Positions 22,137-34,795 of a stretch of 64,000 bases of DNA are shown here, one piece after another. The translations under genes were made by a program, and so were the position numbers. Numbering within the stretch: position 1 is the first letter of the stretch; the number at the start of each line of letters is the position of its first letter. The DNA lies in assembly GCF_019175385.1 (NCBI RefSeq), contig NC_083345.1, positions 116,236,480 to 116,300,479 on the forward strand. The letters are read 5' to 3'. The notes under the pieces were generated by a model. It searched no databases. It was not told the DNA's origin and saw only the letters and a list, made by a program, of their open reading frames with translations. This DNA comes from Lycium barbarum. Lineage: Eukaryota; Streptophyta; Magnoliopsida; Solanales; Solanaceae.

Positions 22137-24602
22137 TGTTACACCCCGGAAAATTTTCGTTCGCGCACAGTGGATCGACTGGCGAAGGACAATTTCGAGT
22201 ATCGAACTAGTGATGTCTTAATGATATTTAGGAGAAGAATTATAATTCCCCTTATGTTGGTAATGAAGTGCCAAGTAAGTTTCAAGAAGGACCCATAAGC
22301 CAAATATGGGCATAAGCCATCCAAAAAGGGCGAGTTAAGGAAACACTTTCGGAGGATATGGTTTGTAGGGGTCAAAACTCCATTTTTAAGTCGGAATTTG
22401 GGAAAAACACCACCGTATGAAAGTTGTAGATAATTGAAAGATCTTTCCAACCATAGGTCGTGAGCCCTCACATCATATCGGGATCAAAAGTTATGGCCAT
22501 TTTACGACAGACAGTTCATCGCGTTCTGGCATGACATGCGACTCGCACTTGGTGTCGCATGTTCGACATGCGACTCGCACTTGGTGTCGCATGTTGTGCC
22601 AGTGAGAACCGATCGACTGGCAAGACCTGCGACACAACATGCGACTCGCATGTTTGACATGCGACTCGCACATGGTGTCGCATGTTGTGCCAGTCCAGAA
22701 TCTTCTGGACAAATTATATATAGACCCAATTTCGTTTCTAACTCATTTTTTTCCACCATTTTAGTCCTAAAACCTCTGGAACCCTCTCCAAACTTTCATC
22801 CACAAGAAAAATCAAGGGAAACCAAGATTTACAACATCAAATCCATGAATCAAAGTGTATGAAACCCAAGTAAGGTTCATCTTCCTCAAGGAAATCCAAA
22901 GAGGGAAAGTAGGGTTTTGGTGCTAGAAGGGAAAACTCCACTCAAGGCTTGTCCAACCATCATCCAAGGTAATTTTCATGACTATTACATGTTGTTTAAG
23001 ATATTGGAAGGTTAAGGTACTCGACTTGTAGAGAAGCATAACAAATGGGTCATTCAAGAGTGAATAGTGTCATGTTTGGTTAGTAGTGGAATTGAATCAT
23101 GGATTATAGGGTGTTGTGAGTATGAATAGGTTATAAATGACTTGTAAACCCTGAGATAAATGTGATACGTGGGAAAATACGATATCGAACCTATAACCAT
23201 AAATGTGATGAAATTGGAGAGAAATGGTGGATTTTGCTAAATGCACATAGATGATGATTGTTGATTGTGATGTTGTGAGTAGCATTGGGAATGTTGGGAG
23301 TTGATATAGAACATGGGAAAAGTAGTATAAACAAAGGAAGTGCTGCCCAATATTTCCTAGAAATAACGACGCGTTCTCATAGTTATTTAGCTAATGTACC
23401 TCGCATTCTTTAATGAAGGTGACGACGTAACATCGGAGGTGAACGAGAGACCGATAGCTTAGCTAAAAGACAAAGGTATGTGAGGCTAGTCCTTCCTTCT
23501 AATGGCATGAATCTCTTAGCTTGAATTCCTATTCCTTTCATGAGCTCTCACCTTCTAAGAAGTTAGAGGCTTATGCCTATGAATGTCTATGTGGGTTAAG
23601 CTATTCGATGTGAGGATGTTATTCCTTGCCTACACTCACCTTATGTACTAGTCCTTTCAAGGTGAGGCACAATGTCCATAATGGCTCCATAACGTAACCG
23701 GGGGATCACGACCTTACGTCACCCCGATATGGTAAAGTTTATCATGAGCCTTATATACGCATTAGGATAAGATAAGTAATTTATGATGAGCATATTATTA
23801 TGAGTATTTTGTATTGAGCATGTCATGAGCATTTTACACCGTGCCTAGTTGGCCGGGCAGTCACCGCCAAGGCGGGCAGCTATACGGAGACACCATGACC
23901 TTCGGGCATGGGCAGACACCACTAGTGGGCGGCATGAGATGGTACCCCGGACGCGGGAGGCCTGGACGCGGGCTAATGATGTTGATTATCACACCGTTCC
24001 GATATGGACGGGCAGCTTGCATATTATGCATATATGAGATTATGATGAGTATAAGTAAGACAACACGCAATACTTCTTTTATGATTGCCATTCAGATTCA
24101 GATGTTTCATATTGATGTTCACATTATATTATCACTGTCTTTCTTCATTGTTTATGCCTCTCATACTCAGTACAATGTTCGTACTGACGTCCTTTTTCTT
24201 TGGACGCTGTGTTCATGCCCACAGGTAGGCAGGGAGGAGACGTTGCTCCAGATTCCTAGAGTTGCCAGCCGATTAAAAGCCCTCCATTGCTCCGGAGGTG
24301 CCTATGACAATCTTTTGTGTACAGTTGTATATGTGTCAGTTCATAGAGGCTCGTAGATACTCGATGTGGGTTGTATGGTCTCAGGGAATGGTCATTTTGC
24401 ATGCATGTACACATATGTATTATTTTGCTAGCCTATAGGGCTCAAGTATATACAGTACTTTTGTTTCCAAATGAAAATGTTTTTCTTATAAATTAACTAT
24501 GAAGTGGATAATCGATTGACAAAGAGGCTAAGGAGTAGTAACACGAGTGGTGCTCGGTGGTTAGCACGGGTACCCGTCGCGGCCCTTAGCCGGGTCGTGA
24601 CA
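22137..24602 (+). mobile_element. solo LTR of a Tekay-related family, opposite orientation
   Basis: Starts TGTTACACCCCGG and ends CGGGTCGTGACA, flanked by ATAAA on both sides (22132-22136 and 24603-24607). There is no internal region. It is a diverged relative of the neighbouring Tekay LTR but lies on the opposite strand, and the two are 43 bp apart. Within it, 22535-22690 has repeated hairpin-like units built on GACATGCGACTCGCAC and GTGTCGCATGTTG. The 171-codon open frame at 23841-24356 has no recognisable domain. Confidence 0.93.
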
Positions 24603-24607
24603 ATAAA

Positions 24608-25241
24608 TTTGAGAAATACTAGTGAAAGATTCTAATATGGGATTACAATTGATGTCCAAGAGAAAAAGAAAACGTTAACCTTCATTTGATAGCTTATCTC
24701 TTGCTAGTTTGTGTATAAAATAGAAAATGATGCTACACTTATTTTGTGTATAAAACATGATATCATGTCCTTTCCCATTTCTTCCATTTCAATTATTATA
24801 CTTTTAATTCATTACACAAAGATTATGCAATAAATTAAGCTACAAAATCATTCTTTCAGAATCTACTGGCTTTGCCACAAAGTACTAATTAACACTCCTC
24901 AATAAACATAACAACTTAATTTTGTTTCCTAAGTAGAAGAAATATTACACTAATGCCAAACTACATAATTTAACATTCTTACTTGACTAATCCTCTTTTA
25001 GGATCTTCTATCCTAATTAAAAGCCAACTTATTTTCATCAGGTGACCACTTTTGCAGCCTTGTAGTTAGAAATTGGCCATTTTTTCAAAACTAGACCATT
25101 GAAATGAATATTAGTTTTGAATCTCAAACTTCAGACCAGGTAGTCACTTTTGAACTTCGAATCACTGATCTAATTTTAAGAAAAGTCTTCGAAATACAAG
25201 GCCACAAAAGTGGTTACTTTTGTATACCATCTCCTTCTTGA
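24608..25241. other. 3' flank of the NAC gene
   Basis: AT-rich DNA between the solo LTR and the NAC stop codon. It probably contains the NAC 3' UTR, but I cannot fix a poly(A) site. No other gene seen. Confidence 0.5.
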
Positions 25242-28200
25242 TCAATAAGTAGCCCAATAGTTGTCTAAATCAGCACAATGGTCCATGGCCATGACACCAC
25301 TATTCATAGTATTTGCATTATTCATTTCAACTCCATAACCTGCCTCACTTGTAATTGCACAATTAGCCATCATAGAAGAAGCCACTTCTTGTTGATTCAT
25401 AACTTGTGGTGGTGGCATTGACCTTAAAACTGGCTGAGACGAAGTGGCACCACCACCAAGATTCAAGTTTAAGCCTGAAATAGTGAAGTAATTATTATCT
25501 CCTCCTCCACCACCACTACTACTACCTCCAATACTGTAACTCATTTGGGGTTGTATTGGAAAGTTCATATTTGATGAACCACTTTGAAAGATAACCCTAT
25601 TATTGAGTTCTTGAATCTCTGCATGGCTCATGTAATTACCTCTTCCCATTGGAAACTGGAACCCTTGATGATCATGAGGTAATTGCATCATATGTGAGGA
25701 CATTGATGCATTTTGAGTGATGTTGAGAGAGTAGGGATTCAGTGTTGCCCTTGAATGATTATTAATAGGGTACTTCTTCAATCCTGCACTCTTCTGGAAA
25801 ATTCGACAAACCACCCACTCGTCTTGCTGCAAAAATGGAGTATATAGTAGCATGTTTAGCAAAAGAATTTAACTTCTAGTCACTGACAATGTAAAAGCAT
25901 TTTTACACTATTAGGTTATTTAAAAGATGACGTAAACAAAGATAAGTGATTGTACGTGAAATTAGTAACATGAAAAAGTAAGACACATATACAACGAAAC
26001 GAGTATGATAGAATGTCAAACGAGTTCATTTTCTTGGTTACCAAACAAGTTTAGCTTCTGTATATTGATTGTGTAACTTAATTTTTATACTATCACTTCA
26101 TCGAAAAGTTAAATGCACATGTAACTACTTATAATAAGTGAATTAGTGTTTTGAAAAAGAAAGATAGATAACCTGCTATAATAAATGAAGACACATTAAT
26201 AGTATAAACATTCTTTGTATATACTGCAAGTCATTCAGAATGTACATTTAACTCTTACCAGAGATATTATGTATACGGTTAATTAAATTAAGAAAATATT
26301 CATTTAATTTAGAGCCCGATGTAGGGAAGTTTTTCTTTATGTTCTCTGTAGCTAAATCAAATAAACTTTTAATTTTCTGATCTTCATTATACAAAAGATG
26401 AACTTTTAATGTATAAATATTATCATCTGGGGTTTAAAAATTCACCTTAAACAGATCATCCAAAACCACACATAACAGTAAACTTGAAAAAAACTCAAAT
26501 GACTAAGGTGACTGTTTGATCCAAAGGGAATTCAATTTCACAAGAAAATAACTACAACAAATTGAAGTTTCAAGTTTCACACTTAAGGGGGATAATACAT
26601 GTACATTAACATGAACAGGTATATGTAATTGAATAATAAGGAATTAATCGAATAGATTCATGTTATATATAATTGAAATAATTCTTTTTTCTACATCAAT
26701 ATAGTTAACTTGTGAATTGTGATAGTAGACCAGTCACATTTTTCACCAGGTTATCAGTTAATGCTTATCATATAAATTTAATTACAGTGACTTGATTGTA
26801 TAAATATTTTTTACACTGGCGTCAGTGCATAGAAGTTAAACTCAAACAAATACAAGAGAAAATTAAAAAGAGAACATGTAATGCCATACCTTGGTTGTTC
26901 TATAAGAAGATTTGGACCGAACCCTATATTCATGCATCACCCAATTGGATTTTTCTCCTCTAGGAGCTCTTCCTTTATAGAAAACCAATGTCTTTTTCAT
27001 CCCAACCAATTCTGTTGTTTTGCTATTGAATATCTCCTTGTCTTTCCCAGTAGTTTTCCAGTATCCAGCATTTGTTGCTCGATTTGTTCTTACTCCAGTT
27101 GGGTACTTTCTATCACGAAGGCTGAAAAAATACCATTCCTTTCCTCCCATTTTTGCCTTCCCTGTAATTTTCACATGTAAACAATAGAGTTAAAATGATC
27201 AATTTAACTTATACGGAGTATATAATTTATATAGTTATTATTATCATTATTTTAACATGTTATAGCATGTTACTTGGTTTATTTTTTACATTACAAATCT
27301 CACTTATTATTTTGGATTCTCGTAAAGGGTAGGTATTCATTTCTGGTTGCTTTGAGTTAGTGTTTATTGCTGAATGATCGCTCGATATTTGACCGGAAAC
27401 TATGGTCTGAAAGCTTCCTCTCTCCAGCAAGCAAGATGAGATCACCATTTCTTTCGTTAATGGACTTCTTTTACTTCGTAACCTCAGCCTTAGATGTCGT
27501 TTCATAGATTCTCGAACCTCCGACAGATAAAATCTCCATGCATGCATTTTTCTCTCCTCCCCTCATGACTCATGTTACATGTAGACATTTTTTAAGGAAA
27601 GTTAAGTGTTTTATCCAGGCAACTAAAATATTTATCTACTCCATGTATAATAAGTGCATACTATCCGAAAAAGGGATAACTGTTGAAAATTTCAGGTAGT
27701 GTAAATATCTATATCTTTTAAATGACCTAATAATATAAGAATTCTTTTATACGGTCAAACTAGACTGAAAGGATGATTAGCCAATTCATATGATATATTC
27801 CACGAGAAACGTGAGAGTTCGTTGATAACTTATCAAGAAAGCTCAATCGCGGTGGTACAAGAATTTGCTGTTAACTTTGGTTTTAATTTGAAGAAGAAAA
27901 CACCTTATAATTATTTTATTTTTCAGTTTTAATTTGCTGCTCTCATTAGTTGCACAACAGATCAAGAACAAAGTTTGTTGAGAGGATGTGATAAAAGTTA
28001 TAAAATAGTACAATATATATATGTTAAAAAAAGTATTACTTGTATCCCGTTTGTTATAATATTTCCAAAATGAAAATAAAAACAAAAACTGTAAAGTAGA
28101 GGGAAAGATCCAAAACTTGTTCTCTTATGTATATGCATCACTTCTCTAGAAATTTCTCATAAAGATAAACATACAACATAGAGCAAATTTTGAGCAATCT

Positions 28201-28875
28201 TTAACAATACACTAGAACTTTTTCTTATATCAAGGAGATTCAACAATTTATTATAAAAGATATACTATACATAAACCAACCTTTTCTTTTTTTCTTATAT
28301 CAAGGAGATTCGATAATTCATATACATACACAACTATTTTTACCTCGCTACATGCTAGCATAATTTTATGTCGAAGCAAGGTCAGTTGAATATTCCTTTC
28401 GGATATGTAGGGATGGATCTAGTAAATAAGATATGGTTTCATCTGAACTCATAACTTTGTTGTAAACCTACCTTGTATATATGTTAAAAAGATCCATCAA
28501 TAAGTACACATAATATATTTCGAACCCATAATTTAGATGAGATGTGGTTGAATTTTGAGTCAAACTCATAAATTTCAAATTTTGAGTTTACCTCTGGAAT
28601 ACCTGGACTAGCTAGTAGCTAGCCCTATTTCATTGCCAATGCAAAAAAAATGCTAGAAAGTAATACATACAATTTTTTGGTTTCAAATTTCAACACATAC
28701 CTGGAAGATCCCATGGCTCAGATTTATTTAGATCAACATCAGCAATAGCCCTTCCAGTAAAATTAGCATCCTTTATCTTGTTCACTAGATAATATGTTAT
28801 AAGCTCTTCATCTGTAGGATGAAATCTGAACCCTGGTGGTAGCTCATGAGTTTCTTCTCTCACTTGATCAACCAT
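25242..28875 (-). CDS. NAC domain transcription factor (NAM/CUC-like subgroup)
   Basis: Three exons join in frame: 28701-28875, 26890-27161, 25242-25826, giving 343 aa. All introns are GT-AG (27162-28700 and 25827-26889) and the splice phases match. Residues about 12-160 are the NAC DNA-binding domain. Its subdomains are [49 protein letters not shown] with [20 protein letters not shown], then [20 protein letters not shown] with WVMHEYR, and [12 protein letters not shown]. The C-terminal half is a Ser/Gly/Asn-rich activation-type region ending [11 protein letters not shown] proteins are nuclear, bind CACG-core sites as dimers and control development or senescence. The intron-spanning K-S-S-Y-R-T-T-K region resembles Arabidopsis ANAC058/ANAC038. 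The ATG at 28875 is used because the frame continues upstream only to a TTG. The subgroup is inferred, the family is certain. Confidence 0.93.
27162..28700 (-). other. NAC intron 1
   Basis: A 1.5-kb intron with donor GTATGTGTTG and acceptor AAATTACAG. The 27290-27550 segment is less AT-rich than the rest and is unlike normal intron DNA, but no element could be named. The 28280-28600 segment holds an AT-rich dispersed-type repeat with near-duplicated CTTATATCAAGGAGATTC (about 28228 and 28295). Confidence 0.85.
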
Positions 28876-28899
28876 TTCTTTTTCAAATCCTATTCTCAA

Positions 28900-29390
28900 C
28901 TTATTATATTTGTTTGTTTATAAAAGGAAACCCTAAAACTTAAAATTTGTAGATGTAGATAAAACACTAGTAAGAAAACCAAAAGAGTAAGCTTTTAGAA
29001 AAAGTTGGTACATGAAAATTAAGGGATTTGAGAAGTATATCCGGAATGGATCAAAACCTAAATAAGTTTCCAAAAAGGAGGAAAACCTAACTAGCTAATA
29101 AAGTTTGTTGTTTGCTCTGTGCTGCAAGAAATAATAAATTTTCTTAATTTGGTTGCATGTCTAGAGGAAATGGAATTATGGGATTTGTATAATATTTTTG
29201 CTAAAACCTTTGCTAGAAGTTTAGGTTTTGAGGGCTCTTGATGAGAGATGGAAGAGGAAGTGTTTCTTGCTTCAGAATTTAAAGAAGTGGGAAGAAAGAA
29301 GGAAATGATAACGTGTGTATTACAAGCTCTCACCTACTATGGGTCTTGAGGTACACGGTTGTTTCATCCCTAATTGGCTAAAAAAAATCT
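28900..29390. other. 5' flank of the NAC gene
   Basis: Presumed promoter and leader region of the NAC gene. A small minus-strand open frame (29091-29333) has no recognisable motif. Confidence 0.4.
28916..28925 (-). promoter_or_regulatory. possible TATA box of the NAC gene
   Basis: TTTTATAAAC on the minus strand lies about 42 bp upstream of the ATG. If used, the 5' leader would be very short. The true promoter may lie further upstream. Confidence 0.3.
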
Positions 29391-29394
29391 AACT

Positions 29395-29650
29395 AATGTG
29401 AATTGATAATGTTATAGAGATGCGGACAGTAAAATGGATGTGCAATTATACAAGATTTCAATGGCTATATGTGCAAAAAGGTTCAAGTAACCTCATCGAG
29501 GATAAAATGAGAAACGGTCACTTGAGATTATACGGTTAAGTCTTGCGTCAATAGCCAAATGCATCGGCTCATGATGTAAATCATGGTGAGTGAGGTATTG
29601 AAAACAAGGAGATAGATCTAAAATCACTTTGACGTCGTATGTCGAAGGAC
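29395..29650 (+). mobile_element. LINE-type RT tail fragment (copy A)
   Basis: Broken plus-strand frames show EMRTVKWMC followed by IEDKMRNGHLRLYG, which resembles the conserved tail of plant non-LTR element proteins (MRMLRWMCG ... LRWFGHV). There are no intact frames. A second, similar fragment lies at 30860-31110. Confidence 0.5.
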
Positions 29651-30855
29651 CTATATATAATCTCTTGGGGTCTCACTACAAGAAAGTATAAAATTCGTAA
29701 CCTTTTTCTAGCAACTATATAGTGTTGTCGGTTAAAATATTTTAGTACATGGCAACAATATGATAAATCGTTTCGTAGAGTATATATTGCCAACAATTTT
29801 TATCTCCCGTTGGTGTATACTCAATATATAATAAGTGCTACATCTATGTATTATTCTGGCTAAAACTCAGTAAAAATAAAGATTAGAGTTACTTTTGTTG
29901 TGATCTTTATTGGGCTGTTGTAGAGTGTTAAAATCCCGATATATTTACTTTGAGTGCATCTTTCAGACAAGTGTACTTACATAGTATCATCTTCAACATA
30001 ATCTTCTTTGTCATTTCGCCCGTACGTACATCTTCAATTACTTTGTAAACACTCAATAAACTCAATTACCTCGTTTAATTTTCTCTTAACTAGTTCAAAC
30101 TAAAGATACTCAAAATCCATTGTATTATTTTGTATCAACTCTTTCATTAATTTAGAACTTGCAATGCTAATCTGAATATTGATCCGCATAGATTCTCTAG
30201 AGCCATGTTATTCATAGAACTAAATTTCACATTAATGCTGAAAAGATATATCTTTCAGTTCATCCCTTGATTATCAGTTTCTCTATACATTTAAGATGAG
30301 AAGCCACTGTACTTAGTTTTATGAGAAGCCACTGTACTTAGTTTTACTTTTTGTTTTTATATTTTTGTTTAACTTAATGCCCATGAATTATATTAATTTA
30401 GTATAAACCAAAGAAATTAAACTTGTTGCTGAAATGAATTTACATCTTTGATTTAATAAGACTAATTAACCTTGTTTTGGTTGATCAAATATATACATCG
30501 AATAATGAAAATTTTAATGAGAAAATGAACTCCTGTACTGGCGACAAACAATTTGAATCGAAAAACGACTCTATTAAAGATCTTATGTGTTTTATTTATA
30601 GATCTCCTATGTTATTTTTACAAATCTCTTCGAAAGGATCATATAATTAAAATTAAATAACATGTAGAGTGGACTATAAAATCAAAGCTGCCATTTTCTA
30701 TTCGGTAATTAAGAAACTTGTGGGTTGGTCCTTCGTATACTAGCTAGGAGCAATTAAAGTGATGAAACGTAAATTCTTCAATAATTATAAGATCAACAAT
30801 GTTATGTGGTAGTGAATATTGGGCCGTTAAATCCATCATATTCACAAGATGAGGG
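29651..30855. other. no gene recognised
   Basis: AT-rich intergenic DNA. A 27-bp direct repeat around GAGAAGCCACTGTACTTAGTTTTA is present at about 30298-30345. No coding or RNA gene seen. Confidence 0.5.
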
Positions 30856-30859
30856 TTAT

Positions 30860-31110
30860 AGAATGTGAATACTAAAATAGATGTGCGGTCATACAAGATA
30901 AGATAAGATTTAAAATTACTACGTTCATCAGAAGGTGCAAGTAGCACGCATTGAGAATAAAATGAGAGAAGATCAATCGCTTGAGATGGTTTGGTCATGT
31001 CCTGCGTCAATCTACATATGTACCGGTCGATCCGTATGTGCGAAACTATGGTGAATGAAGATGTTAAAAGGGAACAAGGTGGGCCTGAAATCACATGGAA
31101 ATAAAGCTAT
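30860..31110 (+). mobile_element. LINE-type RT tail fragment (copy B)
   Basis: Same family as the copy at 29395. The plus-strand frames include RIENKMRE, then LRWFGHVLRQS when read across frames, and the motif LRWFGHV is the recognisable core. It is broken by frameshifts. Such tails mark RTE/L1-type non-LTR retrotransposons. Confidence 0.5.
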
Positions 31111-31475
31111 CTCAAAAGTATAATTTGTTTGGAACCAATGCAAATTTGGCTAAAGATAAGACACAAAACACAATGAAAGAATAAGATTCATATATGCGAT
31201 ATCTACTAGTAGAGAATAGTATTTAGTCTTGTTAGTACATTGATTTTGGACATATTGCTTTTCCTGGGAGTTTTTTGACCTTATTATAGATTTATATGCT
31301 AGTAAAAATACAGAAAACTTTTAATAATAATAACAACATGAGTTGAGCTTTAGAAAAATATGACAGTGAAGATTCATATTGTTGTTGATCCCAACTTGTT
31401 TGGGACTAAATATGGTTAAAACGTTTAGTGGATTTTTATTTTTTATTTTTTTGGCTTATTATAGTGTAAGAGATA

Positions 31476-31733
31476 CTCCCTCTGTTTCAATTTATGTAAA
31501 CCTTTTACTATTTGGGAAGTTTACGAGGTGGTTCTTTGACCACAATTTCCTTACACTTTTTCTAAATTATCTTAATTATAAATTATTATGACTTATAGTA
31601 CTTTTAATGTAGTTTCTAAATATATAAATTTTATTTTTACAAACTTAAAAAACTATGTCAAAATTTAAGGTCAAAGTTATAAAGTTTAACCCTCGTAATT
31701 TGAAAAGGTTCACATAAATTGAAACAGAAGGAG
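31476..31733. mobile_element. Stowaway MITE (258 bp)
   Basis: Terminal inverted repeats CTCCCTCTGTTTCAATTTAT at the left and ATAAATTGAAACAGAAGGAG at the right. Both ends are flanked by TA (31474-31475 and 31734-31735), the Tc1/mariner target site. No coding capacity. Confidence 0.92.
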
Positions 31734-32012
31734 TATATAGTACTAATTGAGATGTTCGAATACAATCTCCAGACTTACTATCATCAAGTAAACCTGCATT
31801 AACTTTTGGGCTTTTGATATGTTCGGCTGCTCTGCCGCTAGTTAATATACAAGAAATATATAATGTGATGTATAAACTATGTATATTACATATGTTATAA
31901 ACAAAAGTTACATATTAATTGCTATTGTTTTGGTGGACAGCTATACAATATAAAATCCCCTTAACTTTTAGCATAAATCCAATAATTAGTTTTCACCTCA
32001 AATTAAAAAAAA

Positions 32013-32122
32013 GGGAAATCTACATGGCATAACTAACTCTAGTACATATTTATATTTAGTAGCTATAGTTTAGATTAATTACATCCTATAGCTAAGAGTA
32101 ATATGTTAAATACAATTAATAG

Positions 32123-32197
<75 letters not shown>

Positions 32198-33097
32198 AAG
32201 TAGAATACTTTATTATTATTATTTATAAATTTTTGGGGGGTTAACTACTTCTTCTCTCGACGGACCGCCGCCGGAGCTCCAGCGAACGAGCTCCGGCCAC
32301 CAACCAACAACAATACACCGCTGCTCCAGTTCCCTTCTCCTTCTACTCCCTCCGTCATCTGCAACGATCTGAGTTTCTTCTACCACAACCACCACAGATC
32401 TGAGCTAAGAGTCCTCTTCTCCGGCTAACTGTTGTTGTTGTTGTTGTGAAATTTTCCGGCAGATCTGGCTGGAACTAGTGGGCGAACTGTTGGTGTTGTT
32501 GTTGTGAAATTTCCAGCAGATCTGGCCGGAACTGCTGGTTGGTGGTGTTATATTCACGAATATGGCGATTGTATTCACTTTTTTGAGCTTTTTTGTTAAA
32601 TTTTTAGATTGTATTCATTTTTTTAGGGTGTATTTGTTAGCATAAGGGCTGTTGTTGTTGTTGTTGTGAAATTTCCGGCAGATCTGGCCGGAAATCATTG
32701 ACAGATCTGGCTGGAACTAGTGGTTGGTGTTGTTGTATTCACAATATGGCAATTGTATTCACTTTTTTTGAGCTTTTTTTTTTTGTTAAATTTTTAGATT
32801 GTATTCATTTTTTTTTTTGGTGTATTTGTTAATTTTTGGTGTATCTATTGTATTCATGAATACAAGCGAGCCCGTTTATGAATACAGATAGTCATTTCAT
32901 GAATACAGTGGGAAAAAAAATTGTTGAATCTGAACTTGAATACAGCAAAATCTGACTCAGCCGAATTTTGAATACAATCTAGTGTAGCACGTGAATACAA
33001 TCTACTGTAGCAACAAAATGTAATTAGCTAAAGTGTAGCTACGCCTAACAAAAAAACCTCAAAATGTAGTCATTTATGTAAGTTGCCCTTAAAAAAA
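32013..33097. mobile_element. candidate TIR element with TGAATACA repeats
   Basis: The two ends are diverged inverted copies of each other: AAGGGAAATCTACATGGCAT at the left, and the complement of ATTTATGTAAGTTGCCCTT at the right, then TAATTACAT-type matches further in. The inside holds a GC-rich block (32255-32430), (GTT)n, repeated CAGATCTGGCCGGAA and multiple TGAATACA motifs, plus an (AT)n tract at 32126-32194. No transposase was found. The class is unknown. Confidence 0.45.
32126..32194. repeat. (AT)n microsatellite
   Basis: About 34 AT repeats inside the candidate TIR element. Confidence 0.95.
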
Positions 33098-33099
33098 GG

Positions 33100-33840
33100 G
33101 GTAACATATATTACGTGTATGTTTATATTAGCAAAGGATCCATCTATAAACTGTAAATATGAAACTCTTTATATCCATATTATTATTTGCACCAAACTTA
33201 ATGTTTAATTTCAAAACATCACTTATTTTCTCTAAACTAAAGGATTTCAACAATGTATAAGAGCTGGCAAACGTGTTTAATTTTTGTGTGTGTATATATT
33301 AATATATACATATAATATACATAGTTTATAAATAACTAGTGTATATTTTTTATATTTGGCTAACTGATGTGTAATTATTTTTGTCCAGCGTCCAAATGTG
33401 TTACCTTTTTCTAAACGTAAATGATTTTTTTAGTTAAGTAACTAGGTTCAATCAATGTGTCAATATCTTTTTGGCCCTTTTTCTGGTCATAATTTTGACT
33501 TAGGGAACATTACAATTACGAAGAATATTCTTTGTCACGTAACGTTTTTTAATTGAAGCATTCTACGTCGGGAAAGTTTATCATGGACCTAATCAATTTC
33601 ATCAGTAATTTCTACCAAAAATTAAAAGTATGGATGTCAACATGACAATATGTAGTCAGAGTTATTAGTATCACACAAGACAATAATTAATAAGTGTACA
33701 TATACTGCCACCTTTTTGTTTACATCGAAACAATATGATTCTTATTCATTCATTAGCAAAGCAAAAGTGTCATGAGTTAAAACTTACAAGCCATGTAGAA
33801 AGTTGATCATCGATCCCAATAGATTCATGTACTAATGTTT
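33100..33840. other. no gene recognised
   Basis: AT-rich intergenic DNA with a short TG/TA-rich stretch near 33285-33320. No coding region seen. Confidence 0.45.
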
Positions 33841-33846
33841 GTTTAC

Positions 33847-34795
33847 TACTTTCTTGACATTTAATCTTTGTTTACGGTTCATTTTGCGCAAACGACCATA
33901 ATTTGGAGAAGAAAATAACAAGATTAGTTTTTAATTTTTACTTGGCTTACACTTCAACGCTACATATGTATTTAGCATTGAGACGCTCATATATAATCAA
34001 CTTATATTTTTATGTTATACATGTAACGGCAGTATATGCTTATCAAGATTATAATGTTAACGCGTATAAGTGTTTTACTAGTATATATGACATCTTATTA
34101 TATTGTCATGATCCAATTATGCAATGTATCCGTTAATTAATGCATTTTGAAACTAGTCTATTACTTCTTGACATTTGACATCCAATCCTAGTCTATGGTT
34201 CATTTCGAACCCTAGACGATATTTCTAGGAGAAAATAACAAGATTAGTTTCCTAGAGGATTAGTATTTTACTTGTCTTATACTTCAATTCTAAGTATATA
34301 ATAGTCTTTGGTCACATCCATATATATAACCTAACTTATATTTTTACGTTGTATGTAAACAGTACTGATACAGACTTATCTTGATTATATATAATTAACT
34401 AAACGCATATAAATATTTTACTAGTATATATGACACCTTATTATATTGTCATGATCCAATCATGCATTGTATCCATTTCATTTTGAAACTAGTTTACTAC
34501 TTTCTTGACATCCAATTCTAGTTTATGGTTCAAGCGGCGCCCCTTACGACAGGAGGAGAAAGTAACAAGATAAAATTAGTTTCCGAGAAGATTGGTATTT
34601 TACTTGTCTTATACTTCAAGCCTATATATTAGTACTTAGTATTGACACGTCTATATATAACCACTTTATATTTTTATGTTATATATATTGAAACAGACTT
34701 TTCAGGATTATAACGTAAACAGTTATGTCATGATGGTATCATGCATTGTATTTATTGCATTTTGTTATGGTTGTAGAATTATGTTAAGTCATACA
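33847..34795. repeat. tandem triplication, ~315-335-bp unit
   Basis: Three diverged copies start near 33847, 34160 and 34495. Each contains TACT(T)TCTTGACAT, GGAGAAAATAACAAGATTAG, TTATATTTTTATGTTATA and GTCATGATCCAAT-type blocks in the same order. The third copy is the shortest and carries a GC-rich substitution (GGCGCCCCTTACGACAGGAGG). The small open frame at 33903-34136 lies in copy 1 and is not conserved in the others. Confidence 0.85.

Noticed and set aside
23841..24356. 171-codon plus-strand frame
   Set aside because: Lies in a solo LTR, with no recognisable domain.
28876..28899. Extended NAC start at 28899
   Set aside because: The codon there is TTG, not ATG; the first real ATG in frame is at 28875.
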